From positions 1 to 41,152 of the forward strand of contig DASYDW010000040.1 of the NCBI GenBank assembly GCA_036499395.1: 41,152 nt of DNA, given 5' to 3'. Each line of letters opens with the position of its first letter. The stretch's first letter is position 1. The notes below the pieces were generated by a model. The model saw only the letters and a list, made by a program, of their open reading frames with translations, was not told the DNA's origin and made no database searches. Shown here one piece after another: positions 22,012 to 29,971 of this stretch. The position numbers and the translations under genes were made by a program. Source of the stretch: Pirellulales bacterium (GTDB lineage Bacteria; Planctomycetota; Planctomycetia; Pirellulales; JACPPG01).

Positions 22012-24471
22012 TCAAAACCTATAGGCTGCCCCGACCAGCCCCACGACATCGGTATTGCCTGCGATGTTGTCCGCGTCGTGGCGGGCGGTGAGGGAGAGAT
22101 TCCACTCGAAGTTATCGTGCACGGGGGCCTGATAGGTGGCGCCGAGGTCGAACTCGCTGCCGTTCGGTTTTAAGCTGAAGCGCTGGCTGCCGAGGATGGG
22201 CGTGCCGTCATCGGCGACGGAGGCGGTGATGAGCGACGCCGAGCCGGAGACGACCTTGAGCGGCGATTTAACGGAGAGCGAGAAGCTGTCGCCGTCATCG
22301 AGCAGGTCGCGCTGGCTGAGCGATGCGCCGTAGCTGGTGGCGATGAGCGGCGAGACGCTCTCGATGAGTCCTGAGCCGATGGAGCCTTTGGTGCGGGCGG
22401 CGGCGGCTTCGAGCAAGAGGCTGGTCTTATCGGCTAATGCAAATCCCGATGATACGCCGAACGATAGGGTCTTGTTGCTGTTGCCGAAGTTCAAAAGACC
22501 ATTCGGGTCATAGCTGCTGCCTAACAGGCCGGATTGCTCGTCGAGCAGGCTCATGGAGACGCCCGCCGTCCAGCTATCCGTGATCTTGGTGGTCAGGCCC
22601 ATGCTGGCGGCATTGGCGTTGGGCGATGCCCAGCCATTGTTCGCTATGGGATCGGACGCCTTGGTCTCGGACCAGGCGAAGGCGACGCGGGTATTCTTGC
22701 TTACGTTCGTTCCCATCGCGGTGAACATGCCGCCTTCGGCAAGACTGGCGACACCGGAACTGATGCCGAGCGAAGAAGACGCCAGAGAGAGCAAACTGTT
22801 CGATCCCCACAGCGAATCGGCAAAGGAGGCCGAAGCCGGGAAACCCTGCCCGGCGGCGAAATTAGAACCGGAGGCGTCGGTGAAGGACACGAACCAGTTC
22901 TCATCCGCCGCGTGGCCCATTGTATGATTCAGATCCATCGCATCCTGGCTGCCGAAGGCAAGCTGGCTGCCGTCGGCAAAGTGCGTGGAGCTGGTCTGTG
23001 CCTGCGGCGCGGCCATCGCCTGCGCCGTAGAGGTCGATGAAGGCTTGTAGCTGATGAGATAAGAAAGGTTCTGGGTGAAGTCGCGCTGGAAGCTATCGAA
23101 GACGGTGTAATTGGTCAGCCCCGCTTCAATCGCCTGCATCGCGCCTAAAGGTCCGCCCGCTCTGATGCAACTCACCACCTGATCGACCGAGACGTTGCCC
23201 TTTGGCGTCAGCACACTCACACTGCCGATGGGGTTGAACGCCGCCGTCAGGTTCAACAAGCCATTACCGTAGGTGCTTGGGTCGCCCAAGTTCGTCGCCG
23301 TGTCGAAGAGAACCTGCGTCGTCGTGCCGTTCTTGAAAAGTATCGGCCAGCGGGATTCCAGCAGTGCCACGGCGCCCGTCACATACGGCGCCGCAAACGA
23401 CGTCCCCGATCCCTCATTCGGTATGTCGCCGGGAGCCATGAGCCACACTGAAGACAATAACGCGGAAGGCCCGGTCAAGGTGGTAACTAACTTAGGTGAG
23501 CAGACCGTAACGTCTCCACAGTAGTTGGTGGAATAAGTGCCATCGGTAGGATTCAAATATAATACCTCCTGCGTTCCTGTCGTTCCAATAACCTGATAGC
23601 TCGGTGCGCTACTCCAACTCTCCACCATATTTGCCGACGTGACGGCTCCCACAAGAATAATATGGCTTAATGCCTGCTGACTATATCCCAAGAAAATATC
23701 ATCGTTGTAAACATCTCCCCAGTTCCCACCTGAGATGACTATAGCAGCGCCCTTACCGGCAGCATAATTAATACCGGTCACACTGTTGATAGCGCCCTGC
23801 ATACTAACATTAATAACTTTTGCTCCGCCATTTACTGCTTCTTCAATACCCACATCATAGCTATCTCCGATAACATCAATTGCAGCCTTCGGTGCAACAC
23901 CTATCTGCAATGGATTGGCACCAGCGGCGACTCCGGCTACTACAGTGCCATGACCAATAGTATCTTTGATGCCAGTGGCAATACCGTACGTCAGGCAGAT
24001 CGCGCACGTGCTCAACGGCGATATGCGCCCGGCAAACGCGGGGCCGCTCGGTTCCTGAATGCCCGTATCGACGATGCCAATGGTTACGCCATCGCCGTAG
24101 TTGCCTTCAGCTGCTATCGCCTGCGTCAACCCTATCTGGCGTAAGCTGGAGGCGTTGTAGCCGCTCGTATATGCGCTCGCGGGCGGCGCAGGAGTGGAAT
24201 CGACAACCTGCTGGAACGTCGGTCCGGCTTCTAGCCAATTGGACGATACCAGTGCCAAATCCTGTGCATTGACAACACCGTCACCGTTCGCGTCTCCCGC
24301 TCCGTAGCCAGCGCCCCAATTGGACGAGATCAGCGCCAGATCCTGCGCGTTAACGATCCCGTCGCCATTCACGTCGCCGGGCGTGAGGTTGAGTTGTTGG
24401 GCGTGGGCAAGCGAGGCAAGCATCGACACAGTAACTGCCATTGAGTGCGTAATCGCTTTTCCGCTAATCAT
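22012..24471 (-). CDS. Subtilisin-like (S8) autotransporter with two N-terminal dockerin-type repeats
   Basis: Order of parts: signal peptide ending AHA (24), two EF-hand/dockerin-like repeats (GDVNGDGIVNAQDLALISS, GDANGDGVVNAQDLALVSS; about 32-79), an S8 catalytic domain with Asp135 (IVDTG), His174 (GHGTVVAGVAAG), oxyanion Asn250 (SGGNWG) and Ser358 (GSGTSFAAPYVTG), and a C-terminal region of about 270 residues rich in alternating beta segments, ending GLVGAAYRF, as in autotransporter barrels. I use the start MISGK since GGAGGGGGC precedes it; an in-frame ATG 18 bases earlier has none. The 819-aa protein needs an outer membrane, and dockerins at the N-terminus rather than the C-terminus are odd. 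Base composition is uneven across the gene. Confidence 0.85.
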   Translation of the reverse strand: MISGKAITHSMAVTVSMLASLAHAQQLNLTPGDVNGDGIVNAQDLALISSNWGAGYGAGDANGDGVVNAQDLALVSSNWLEAGPTFQQVVDSTPAPPASAYTSGYNASSLRQIGLTQAIAAEGNYGDGVTIGIVDTGIQEPSGPAFAGRISPLSTCAICLTYGIATGIKDTIGHGTVVAGVAAGANPLQIGVAPKAAIDVIGDSYDVGIEEAVNGGAKVINVSMQGAINSVTGINYAAGKGAAIVISGGNWGDVYNDDIFLGYSQQALSHIILVGAVTSANMVESWSSAPSYQVIGTTGTQEVLYLNPTDGTYSTNYCGDVTVCSPKLVTTLTGPSALLSSVWLMAPGDIPNEGSGTSFAAPYVTGAVALLESRWPILFKNGTTTQVLFDTATNLGDPSTYGNGLLNLTAAFNPIGSVSVLTPKGNVSVDQVVSCIRAGGPLGAMQAIEAGLTNYTVFDSFQRDFTQNLSYLISYKPSSTSTAQAMAAPQAQTSSTHFADGSQLAFGSQDAMDLNHTMGHAADENWFVSFTDASGSNFAAGQGFPASASFADSLWGSNSLLSLASSSLGISSGVASLAEGGMFTAMGTNVSKNTRVAFAWSETKASDPIANNGWASPNANAASMGLTTKITDSWTAGVSMSLLDEQSGLLGSSYDPNGLLNFGNSNKTLSFGVSSGFALADKTSLLLEAAAARTKGSIGSGLIESVSPLIATSYGASLSQRDLLDDGDSFSLSVKSPLKVVSGSASLITASVADDGTPILGSQRFSLKPNGSEFDLGATYQAPVHDNFEWNLSLTARHDADNIAGNTDVVGLVGAAYRF

Positions 24472-24572
24472 ATGCCCCCTCCGTTCCACCTCTTCTGCGC
24501 AGGTCCTGTAGCCAGCTCCGCCCGATCCGATTTATTAACGTATTTTAACTCTTGCGTATTGCAGTTATATGA

Positions 24573-24599
24573 CACATATGTGACAGTTATGTGACAGTT
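24573..24599. promoter_or_regulatory. Possible operator upstream of the autotransporter gene
   Basis: CACATATGTG is a 10-bp palindrome at 24573-24582, and TATGTGACAGTT occurs twice with 11-bp spacing (24577-24588 and 24588-24599), i.e. one helical turn. It lies about 100 bp before the autotransporter ATG. Such an arrangement suits a response regulator or CRP-like factor. No known consensus was matched. Confidence 0.4.
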
Positions 24600-24738
24600 G
24601 CATTAAAGTATTTGTGATGTGTAGGATGGCACTGCTTGCCGGCCGACACTCCTAACCTCCCGGCTAGGCAAGAGCTATTCGCCCACCTCGGTATACTCAG
24701 CGGCCATTTCGCACCGACTGGGTTACCAGTAGATCAAG

Positions 24739-25356
24739 ATGGAGTCGGCTTTGGAAATCGCCTGCCTGGGATGGGGGTCGCTCGTCTGGGATCCAAAAGA
24801 CCTCCCAATCCGGAGCCCCTGGTTCAGCGATGGTCCATTCCTTCCGATCGAGTTTGCGCGAATCGCAAAGGACGAAAGGGTCACGTTGGTTCTGTCGCCA
24901 AATGCCCGTCCGGTTAGAATCTTTTTTGCGCTTCTATCGCCGACGGATCTTGAAGAGGCAAAGTGCAAGCTGGCAAAGCGAGAAAGATTCGACGACTTTG
25001 CTCAGAAGCCGAACAATCGCATCGGGTGTATATTGAAGAAACCAGACAGCGGATCAATCGAAATCGCGCCGAGAAAAGAGATAGACCGAAGCGTTATCGA
25101 GAAGATTCGGCTTTGGCTTGGCGTCGTTGGCATGGACGCCGTGATCTGGACGAACTCCAAGCCGAAGATGTCTTCCGCCGACAAGATCTATAGGAAGCCA
25201 ACTCTGCCTGAGGTGATTCGGCATCTCCACTCGCTGCCTGACGCGCAGAAGAAGGCGGCTGAGGAGTATATTAGAAAGACGCCTCGACAGATCGATACGG
25301 AATACCGTCGCCAAATTGCAAGCGAATTCGACTGGTGGCCCATTGGCGACGTTTGA
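24739..25356 (+). CDS. Uncharacterised 205-aa protein with LGWGSLVWDP motif
   Basis: The N-terminus IACLGWGSLVWDP resembles the opening strand-loop of the gamma-glutamylcyclotransferase-like fold (YGSL at the active site), and the residues LPIEFARIAKDERVTLVL fit a beta-hairpin that follows. I do not see the catalytic acid, so the assignment is weak. It is a soluble protein ending DFDWW-type (EFDWWPIGDV). A TTG four codons downstream of the ATG, preceded by GGAG, is an alternative start. It has no clear operon partner; an unknown metalloprotease-like gene lies convergent about 250 bp further. Confidence 0.65.
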   Translation: MESALEIACLGWGSLVWDPKDLPIRSPWFSDGPFLPIEFARIAKDERVTLVLSPNARPVRIFFALLSPTDLEEAKCKLAKRERFDDFAQKPNNRIGCILKKPDSGSIEIAPRKEIDRSVIEKIRLWLGVVGMDAVIWTNSKPKMSSADKIYRKPTLPEVIRHLHSLPDAQKKAAEEYIRKTPRQIDTEYRRQIASEFDWWPIGDV

Positions 25357-25602
25357 GTAAGACGCCCGAAGCCCGTGTCGTATTAAGGCTTCAATTAGTG
25401 CTCTGTCGTCCCGTATTACTGGGACTGTAATGCCATACGATCCCAACCAGTAGTCGCACGTTCGGCCGAGCTTGCTGTCGTGCGCGGCTGATGTCTTTTG
25501 CTGACTTGCGTCGGTGCTCTTAACTGATGCGATCAGAATGGCGCCCATGCGCCAGTCAGCGAACCCCTCACGCGATTGGCGATTCACCACTGGAGAGAAG
25601 CC

Positions 25603-26277
25603 TTATTGGGGCGGCAAGTGGGGAGCAAAGGCCAGAAATCTCAAAGACCGTAATTGGATGCTCCCCCGACGGCGTTTTGCACAGAGCTGATGTGCGATGG
25701 CCTGGAGTGCGGCCCAATTCTCCGCTTGATCGAGCAGAGCCATGGTTTGCTTTACGACATCACGAAGATTCAGGTGCCTCCAGGTAGATTTCTCTAGGAA
25801 GATTTTCTGGTCACTGCTGCTGAATCCTTCGCCGGAAACGTCCAGCATGTGGCTCGCGTCGTCAGGGACGGTGAATGCAGTCCTGAAACTCCCCGGGCAC
25901 TCTTCCCTTCGTGGCTCACCGATGAAACGCAGAAGATCATGCAATGGTGCATCGGATGCAAATTGCACGGTCAGATTATATCGCTGACTCGCAATGTACT
26001 TGGCTTCCGCGAGGACACCGGCAAGCGATACGATAGCCCTTCCTGGAGTTGAAGGATGTGGCTTCTTACGAAGGCGACCGCTCTGACCAAACCAGCGCTC
26101 TTTCGCCTCGCAATAGAAGATCGCAACGCGCCCATATGGGATGCTGTGGAAATGGCCAGCGACTACGTGCCCTGCCTCGTGATGAGCAGCTTCCACCATC
26201 CCCGGATTCATATTCAAAATTACCTCGTTTTTTACCTGCGCGGCAAGAAATGCACGAAGGTCGGCCGACAATACCAC
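25603..26277 (-). CDS. Lone HEAGH metallopeptidase-like protein (FtsH/M41-like)
   Basis: HHEAGHVVAGH (32-42) is the zinc-binding HExxH of M41/FtsH-type peptidases, and SLAGVLAEAKY (84-94) followed by SDAPLHDL (108-115) resembles the segment that supplies the third ligand. In FtsH these lie after an AAA+ domain; here the AAA+ part and membrane anchor are missing and the 224-aa protein stands alone. An internal Met near residue 23-27 could be the true start. Lone M41-like domains of this kind are found in uncharacterised bacterial genes. The catalytic role is inferred from motif only; the C-terminal tail is basic and unconserved. Confidence 0.65.
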   Translation of the reverse strand: MVLSADLRAFLAAQVKNEVILNMNPGMVEAAHHEAGHVVAGHFHSIPYGRVAIFYCEAKERWFGQSGRLRKKPHPSTPGRAIVSLAGVLAEAKYIASQRYNLTVQFASDAPLHDLLRFIGEPRREECPGSFRTAFTVPDDASHMLDVSGEGFSSSDQKIFLEKSTWRHLNLRDVVKQTMALLDQAENWAALQAIAHQLCAKRRRGSIQLRSLRFLAFAPHLPPQ

Positions 26278-26493
26278 GCATGCAACGACTGTCGAAATGC
26301 TAGCGCGCTAACCAGCGCATCCGGCCAGCGGCTTAGCGTCATTCAAGCACGTAGATGCCGCCATGCTCCGGTGTTGTCCGTGCCTACATGATCCCCGCCG
26401 ACGAGGGGCGAGTATTACACGAAAGTTCTACTATCGTTATGCTTTGGAATGTAAGTGGGTCAACAACAATATTGTTTTAGAAAAGGAATCATC

Positions 26494-26796
26494 GTGCCAC
26501 GTACGAAGGTCAACAAAGCCGCCAAGATACGGGAGACGTTTGCAAGACTGGGTGCGGCAGCGCGCCCTAAGGATGTTATTGCCGAACTGGCTGGCCACAA
26601 GATCGAGGTCTCGTCTGCCCAGGTCAGTAATGTCAAGGCCACCATGAATGGACATCGCAAGAACGGCCACGGCAGGCCGGCCAAGTCCGGCACAGTTTCC
26701 ATCACGGAACTGTTCGAGGCAAAAAAGCTCACCGATTCGCTCGGTTCGATCGAGCGGGCCCAAGGTGCCTTGGCCGCACTCGCCAAGCTGCAATAG
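26494..26796 (+). CDS. Small helix-turn-helix-like protein, planctomycete type
   Basis: A 100-aa product opening VPRTKVNKAAKIRETFARLG, then ARPKDVIAELAGHKIEVSSA and QVSNVKATMNG. The pattern (helix, conserved P-x-D/E, second helix, V/I-S..QVSNVK) fits a small DNA-binding domain found in many short planctomycete proteins of unknown role. I choose the GTG start because AAAAGGAATC precedes it; the ATG 39 bases upstream has no such signal. The C-terminal helix LTDSLGSIERAQGALAALAK may dimerise. A rho-independent terminator follows directly, so the gene is monocistronic. Confidence 0.65.
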   Translation: MPRTKVNKAAKIRETFARLGAAARPKDVIAELAGHKIEVSSAQVSNVKATMNGHRKNGHGRPAKSGTVSITELFEAKKLTDSLGSIERAQGALAALAKLQ

Positions 26797-26799
26797 CTC

Positions 26800-26825
26800 A
26801 AAAACCGCAGGGATGCGGTTTTTTT
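26800..26825 (+). terminator. Rho-independent terminator
   Basis: AAAAACCGCA, loop GGGA, TGCGGTTTTT and two more T: a 10-bp stem with a T-run directly after the stop of the 100-aa HTH-like gene. Confidence 0.9.
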
Positions 26826-27205
26826 GTCCGTACTTTATGGTGACGCAGGCGTCACGGCCACTTACTCTTCCAGGTGGCGCGTGGCCGAGTCGTTCGCGAG
26901 CCGCACAGGGTTTATTTCTTCTGGATCATGGTGCGCGCCCAGCTCAGCCTCCTTTGAGGCCATGAACTGGTCGCGTAGAATGATCGCCAATCCATTGCCG
27001 CGAGGTGATGGTGACAATTTGAATTGACGCGCAAGCGCGTCAAGACGCTGCTTCCGAGAAAACTGCGACGTTTTATTTGGAGAAGTAGTGCCTTGCAGCC
27101 GCGCCCCGATCGGGGCGTCGGCCAGGGCACGTTCTCCATACCCTGTCGCAGGGGTTCTCGGAGCGTCCTTGTGTCGACGCCCTCTTTTTTCCGGGGGAAT
27201 GGCGA
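26826..27205. other. Spacer with no supported gene
   Basis: A minus-strand frame covers most of it (see the rejected list), but it lacks a start signal. A C-rich block at about 27100-27130 (GCCCCGATCGGGGC, a perfect 14-bp palindrome) may be regulatory for the LuxR-type gene downstream. Confidence 0.4.
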
Positions 27206-27526
27206 ATGGCTGCACGTCTCTCGAAGACCCCGGCTGATCCTCTCGAAGCACTGCCTTCTCTACCGCTGGACGAGCGCGAGTGGCAGGCCGTCGTCAAGTC
27301 GCTCCGACTCTCTCCCCAACAAGCCAAGGTCGTGCGGCTACTATTGCGCAGCGCGGCCAACAAGCAGATCGCCTTCGCGCTAGGCATCAGCGAGCCAACC
27401 GTGCGGACGCACTTGGAACGAATCTTCTCTCGAACAGGAGTAGGTGACCGCATGGAACTGGCCATGCGCGTACTAACCGTCTGTCGAGAGTTAGCCCTCG
27501 GAGACGCGTGTCCTCCAAATCGATGA
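27206..27526 (+). CDS. LuxR/GerE-type helix-turn-helix protein without receiver domain
   Basis: The 106-aa protein consists mainly of a LuxR-type DNA-binding domain (about 33-92): LRLSPQQAKVVRLLLRSAAN, KQIAFALGISEPTVRTHLER and IFSRTGVGDRMELAMRV, with the recognition helix SEPTVRTHL. No receiver or autoinducer domain precedes it, so it is a stand-alone regulator such as GerE-like proteins. The N-terminal 30 residues are proline- and acid-rich. The start follows GGGGGAA. No target or partner kinase is seen. Confidence 0.85.
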   Translation: MAARLSKTPADPLEALPSLPLDEREWQAVVKSLRLSPQQAKVVRLLLRSAANKQIAFALGISEPTVRTHLERIFSRTGVGDRMELAMRVLTVCRELALGDACPPNR

Positions 27527-27893
27527 CGGTAAAGCTGCTGACGTGGAAAATGACGACTGCCGGTTCGTTTCACGTCCCGTTAATCTTCGGGGCATCAATC
27601 GCCTTCTCGGATTTCGTGGTAAATCCGCGGCGACGTGAATCCTCTGCTCATCGCTAATGAACTCCGTGCGCCCACGCCGCCAACCGACATCCACGTCACT
27701 TACGTCGGATTTACGGGACCGGTGATGGCCTTCGTTTCTGGTCGGCTCTCTTTCGGGCAGTGCTGTGGCATCGCCGAATAGTACCGATCATCCACTGAGA
27801 CGTTCGGAAGGCGCCATCAAGAAATGCCCATTTGAGGCGTTGGGCTGCGCCTGGGATTCAACTTCAACGATGATCATTTACAAGGGGAACTCG
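27527..27893. other. Spacer with no supported gene
   Basis: Non-coding on both strands as far as I can see. It should contain the promoter of the PEP-CTERM lectin-like gene; I cannot point to -35/-10 boxes with confidence. Confidence 0.4.
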
Positions 27894-28667
27894 ATGATGC
27901 AACGTTTGCAAGGTTGGCAACTCTTGATTTTCTGCGGAATCGTGCTGGGCGTGACCGACAAAAGTTCGGCCGCAATTCTCGGTTTTGGCGATTTCAAGCA
28001 GTTCTCGGTCAATAAGAACGATACGCAATCCGCGCCGAACTTATCGCCAGGCCAGATCGAAATAACCAGCGGCGACTTTGGCGAATCACGCAGCGTCTTC
28101 GCTCTGACGCCACAGGCGACCGCCGGATTTACCGCATCCTTCACATATCGAGCGACCAATGTACTGGCCGACCTCGGCGATGGCGCCGCATTTGTTATTC
28201 AAAACAGTCCTTCCGGCGCCGCCGCAAAAGGCGCGACGTTCGGTGACTTCGGCTACAGCGACATCACAAATAGCGTGGCCCTGGCCTTCGACCTTACTAG
28301 CTCCGAGGCAGGACTATTCACAGGGGGCAATGGAGGGCGAGGGGCATCTCCACTGGGATCGATTAACCTCGTCTCAGGTGACGCGATTGACGTCGCGCTA
28401 TCGTACCATGCCAATTCGCTCAGCGTCTTGCTTACGGACGAGACAACGAAACAGACTTCCTCGTTGCTTTACCAGATTGATATTCCTGCAATGGTCGGGG
28501 GCACGACCGCCTTTGTGGGTTTTACCGCTGGCAGCCCCGACCCCACAAGCCAGTTCATTTCTAATTTTACGTATACCGGGATACCCGAGCCATCTTCAAT
28601 CGCTTTGTTGGCGATCGGCGGCGCCGCAGCGATCGGCCTTTCCCGGCGCTTTCATAAGAAACAATGA
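27894..28667 (+). CDS. PEP-CTERM protein with lectin-like (L-type) fold
   Basis: Signal peptide LLIFCGIVLGVTDKSSAA at the N-terminus; a passenger of about 200 residues whose FTASFTYRATNVLADLGDGA and AAFVIQNSPSG, followed by SVALAFDL and IDVALSYHANSLSVLL, match the legume/L-type lectin pattern; and a C-terminal sorting signal IPEPSSIALLAIGGAAAIGL with basic SRRFHKK. The start MMQRLQ is chosen because AAGGGGAAC precedes it; a longer frame starts upstream. The likely role is carbohydrate binding at the cell surface after exosortase processing. It is the second PEP-CTERM gene within the element. Confidence 0.85.
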   Translation: MMQRLQGWQLLIFCGIVLGVTDKSSAAILGFGDFKQFSVNKNDTQSAPNLSPGQIEITSGDFGESRSVFALTPQATAGFTASFTYRATNVLADLGDGAAFVIQNSPSGAAAKGATFGDFGYSDITNSVALAFDLTSSEAGLFTGGNGGRGASPLGSINLVSGDAIDVALSYHANSLSVLLTDETTKQTSSLLYQIDIPAMVGGTTAFVGFTAGSPDPTSQFISNFTYTGIPEPSSIALLAIGGAAAIGLSRRFHKKQ

Positions 28668-28693
28668 GCGCGAATCGCCTTGCAATCAGCATG

Positions 28694-28724
28694 GCGCCGC
28701 GCAACGCCGGTTGTTGCGCGGCGC
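28694..28724 (+). terminator. Terminator-like hairpin after the lectin-like gene
   Basis: Perfect 12-bp arms GCGCCGCGCAAC and GTTGCGCGGCGC with a 7-nt loop, followed by TATTCTTGC. The T-run is weak, so it may act as an intrinsic terminator of low efficiency or as a stabilising 3' structure. Confidence 0.65.
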
Positions 28725-28938
28725 TATTCTTGCACCTCTAAGTTTTCGATTACCGAGGCGACGACGACGATGATGAAATCATGGCCGCCGATACGATCCG
28801 CCAAAAGATTGAACCGATTGACAGAAACTAGTTGCCCAACCGTGCAGCGTTTTGTCCTTCCTTTAAACTTCTTCGCTTGCGCGAAGCGTTGATCCGGTAA
28901 ATAATTAATGGAGTGCAACGATGGTCAAGGAGGACAAC

Positions 28939-29460
28939 ATGGCACACCTGAAACTGACGCAACGAGAATTAGACCGACTACTTGGGGAAGCGTGCCTCAA
29001 GAGAGACCTTGACAAAGCACGTCTAGCGATTGTCGCAGGTGCCAATGCAGATGAACCCAATGGCTGGTGCATCTCTACCGCAGCTCGCCTCGGAGATAAG
29101 GACATGATTCAATTGCTCATTGACGAAGGTGCAAACGTGAATGCCCAATCGTCAAACGATCTCAGAACAGCCCTGCACTACGCAGTCAAAAATGGTGCGA
29201 CAGAAATCGTCCGAGTATTACTTGATTCTGGAGCCAACACGAATGTCGCAGAGAGCACGGGTTTTACGCCTATCGATCTTGCGCACCAACTCGGTAATCA
29301 CGAGCTAATTGCCCTCCTTAAGAAGGCGGCGGACAAGCACAAAGTAGGGTCCGATCCGATCCACAAGCTTCTTAATCGCAGGGCCGGCCAGCAAGATCAC
29401 ACGGCGCGCCTTACCGAGGATCGCGACGACACTGGCCAGAAATATGTTGGTGATCTCTAG
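28939..29460 (+). CDS. Ankyrin-repeat protein
   Basis: Soluble 173-aa protein with about four ankyrin units, for example DKARLAIVAGANADEPNG, DMIQLLIDEGANVNAQS, EIVRVLLDSGANTNVAE and TGFTPIDLAHQLGNHELI. Such repeats mediate protein contacts. The start MAHLKL is fixed by the strong AAGGAGG six bases before it; the ATG 18 bases upstream lacks a site. The C-terminal tail after the repeats is polar. A short hairpin, CTTCGCTTGCGCGAAG, lies 50 bp upstream. It may belong with the unknown genes that follow, but the 500-bp gap argues against one operon. Confidence 0.85.
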   Translation: MAHLKLTQRELDRLLGEACLKRDLDKARLAIVAGANADEPNGWCISTAARLGDKDMIQLLIDEGANVNAQSSNDLRTALHYAVKNGATEIVRVLLDSGANTNVAESTGFTPIDLAHQLGNHELIALLKKAADKHKVGSDPIHKLLNRRAGQQDHTARLTEDRDDTGQKYVGDL

Positions 29461-29971
29461 CGCTCTCCAATAAAATTGACGTTGCGCACCTTCTATGTTC
29501 AGATCGTCGATAATCCAATCCTCGTTCGCGAAAGCACCTGACGCTATCGGCAAATTTCCAGTGGATTTCTCCTTCAACTGATATAGATAGAGTGGAATTT
29601 TGCCATGGGGCCTGCAGTTTAAGGGCTTCTACGGCCCGAGCAGGCCAAATCCACGTGGTTGTCATGAAGCCTTACTCGTTCGTCCCATACGTGTGCCTCC
29701 TCGGGGGGGCGCCAATGGATTTCCAGTGAAAGTGAATAGCGACGCCGTAATGCGAATCAGAATTCTAATTCTGTCCCGGAATTGTGCCAAACATGGCTCG
29801 ATCAATCCCGCCCTCAATTCCGTAGGTTACAAGTGGAGTGACCAGGCTCGCTCCTTCAGGTGCGATTGATCCATTCTCCTGCGTAGACCGGGCCCGCCGC
29901 TTGATCACCTGCAGAGGTAACCTTAAGATGCGCAGCTTTCCAACTCATCGCTGCCTGCTTACTACATCAAC
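29461..29971. other. Spacer with no supported gene
   Basis: Frames on the minus strand that reach into the ankyrin gene are present but lack start signals. No repeat or RNA gene is recognised. It precedes the three-gene cluster and should contain its promoter. Confidence 0.4.

Noticed and set aside
25054..25590. 178-aa minus-strand frame
   Set aside because: Antisense to the 205-aa gene and composed of shadow-type sequence.
26862..27251. 129-aa minus-strand frame with an orderly C-terminus (ARQFKLSPSPRGNGLAIILR)
   Set aside because: No ribosome-binding site, overlaps the start of the LuxR-type gene, and no family recognised; possibly a remnant, but not supported.
29305..29577. 90-aa minus-strand frame with a hydrophobic segment
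   Set aside because: Overlaps the end of the ankyrin gene, which has a strong ribosome-binding site and clear repeats; the frame itself has no start signal.
29908..29920. Short match TGCAGAGGT to the tRNA-Ala anticodon-arm/variable region, as a possible attR
   Set aside because: Only nine bases, within the tRNA middle rather than its 3' end; expected by chance in 41 kb.
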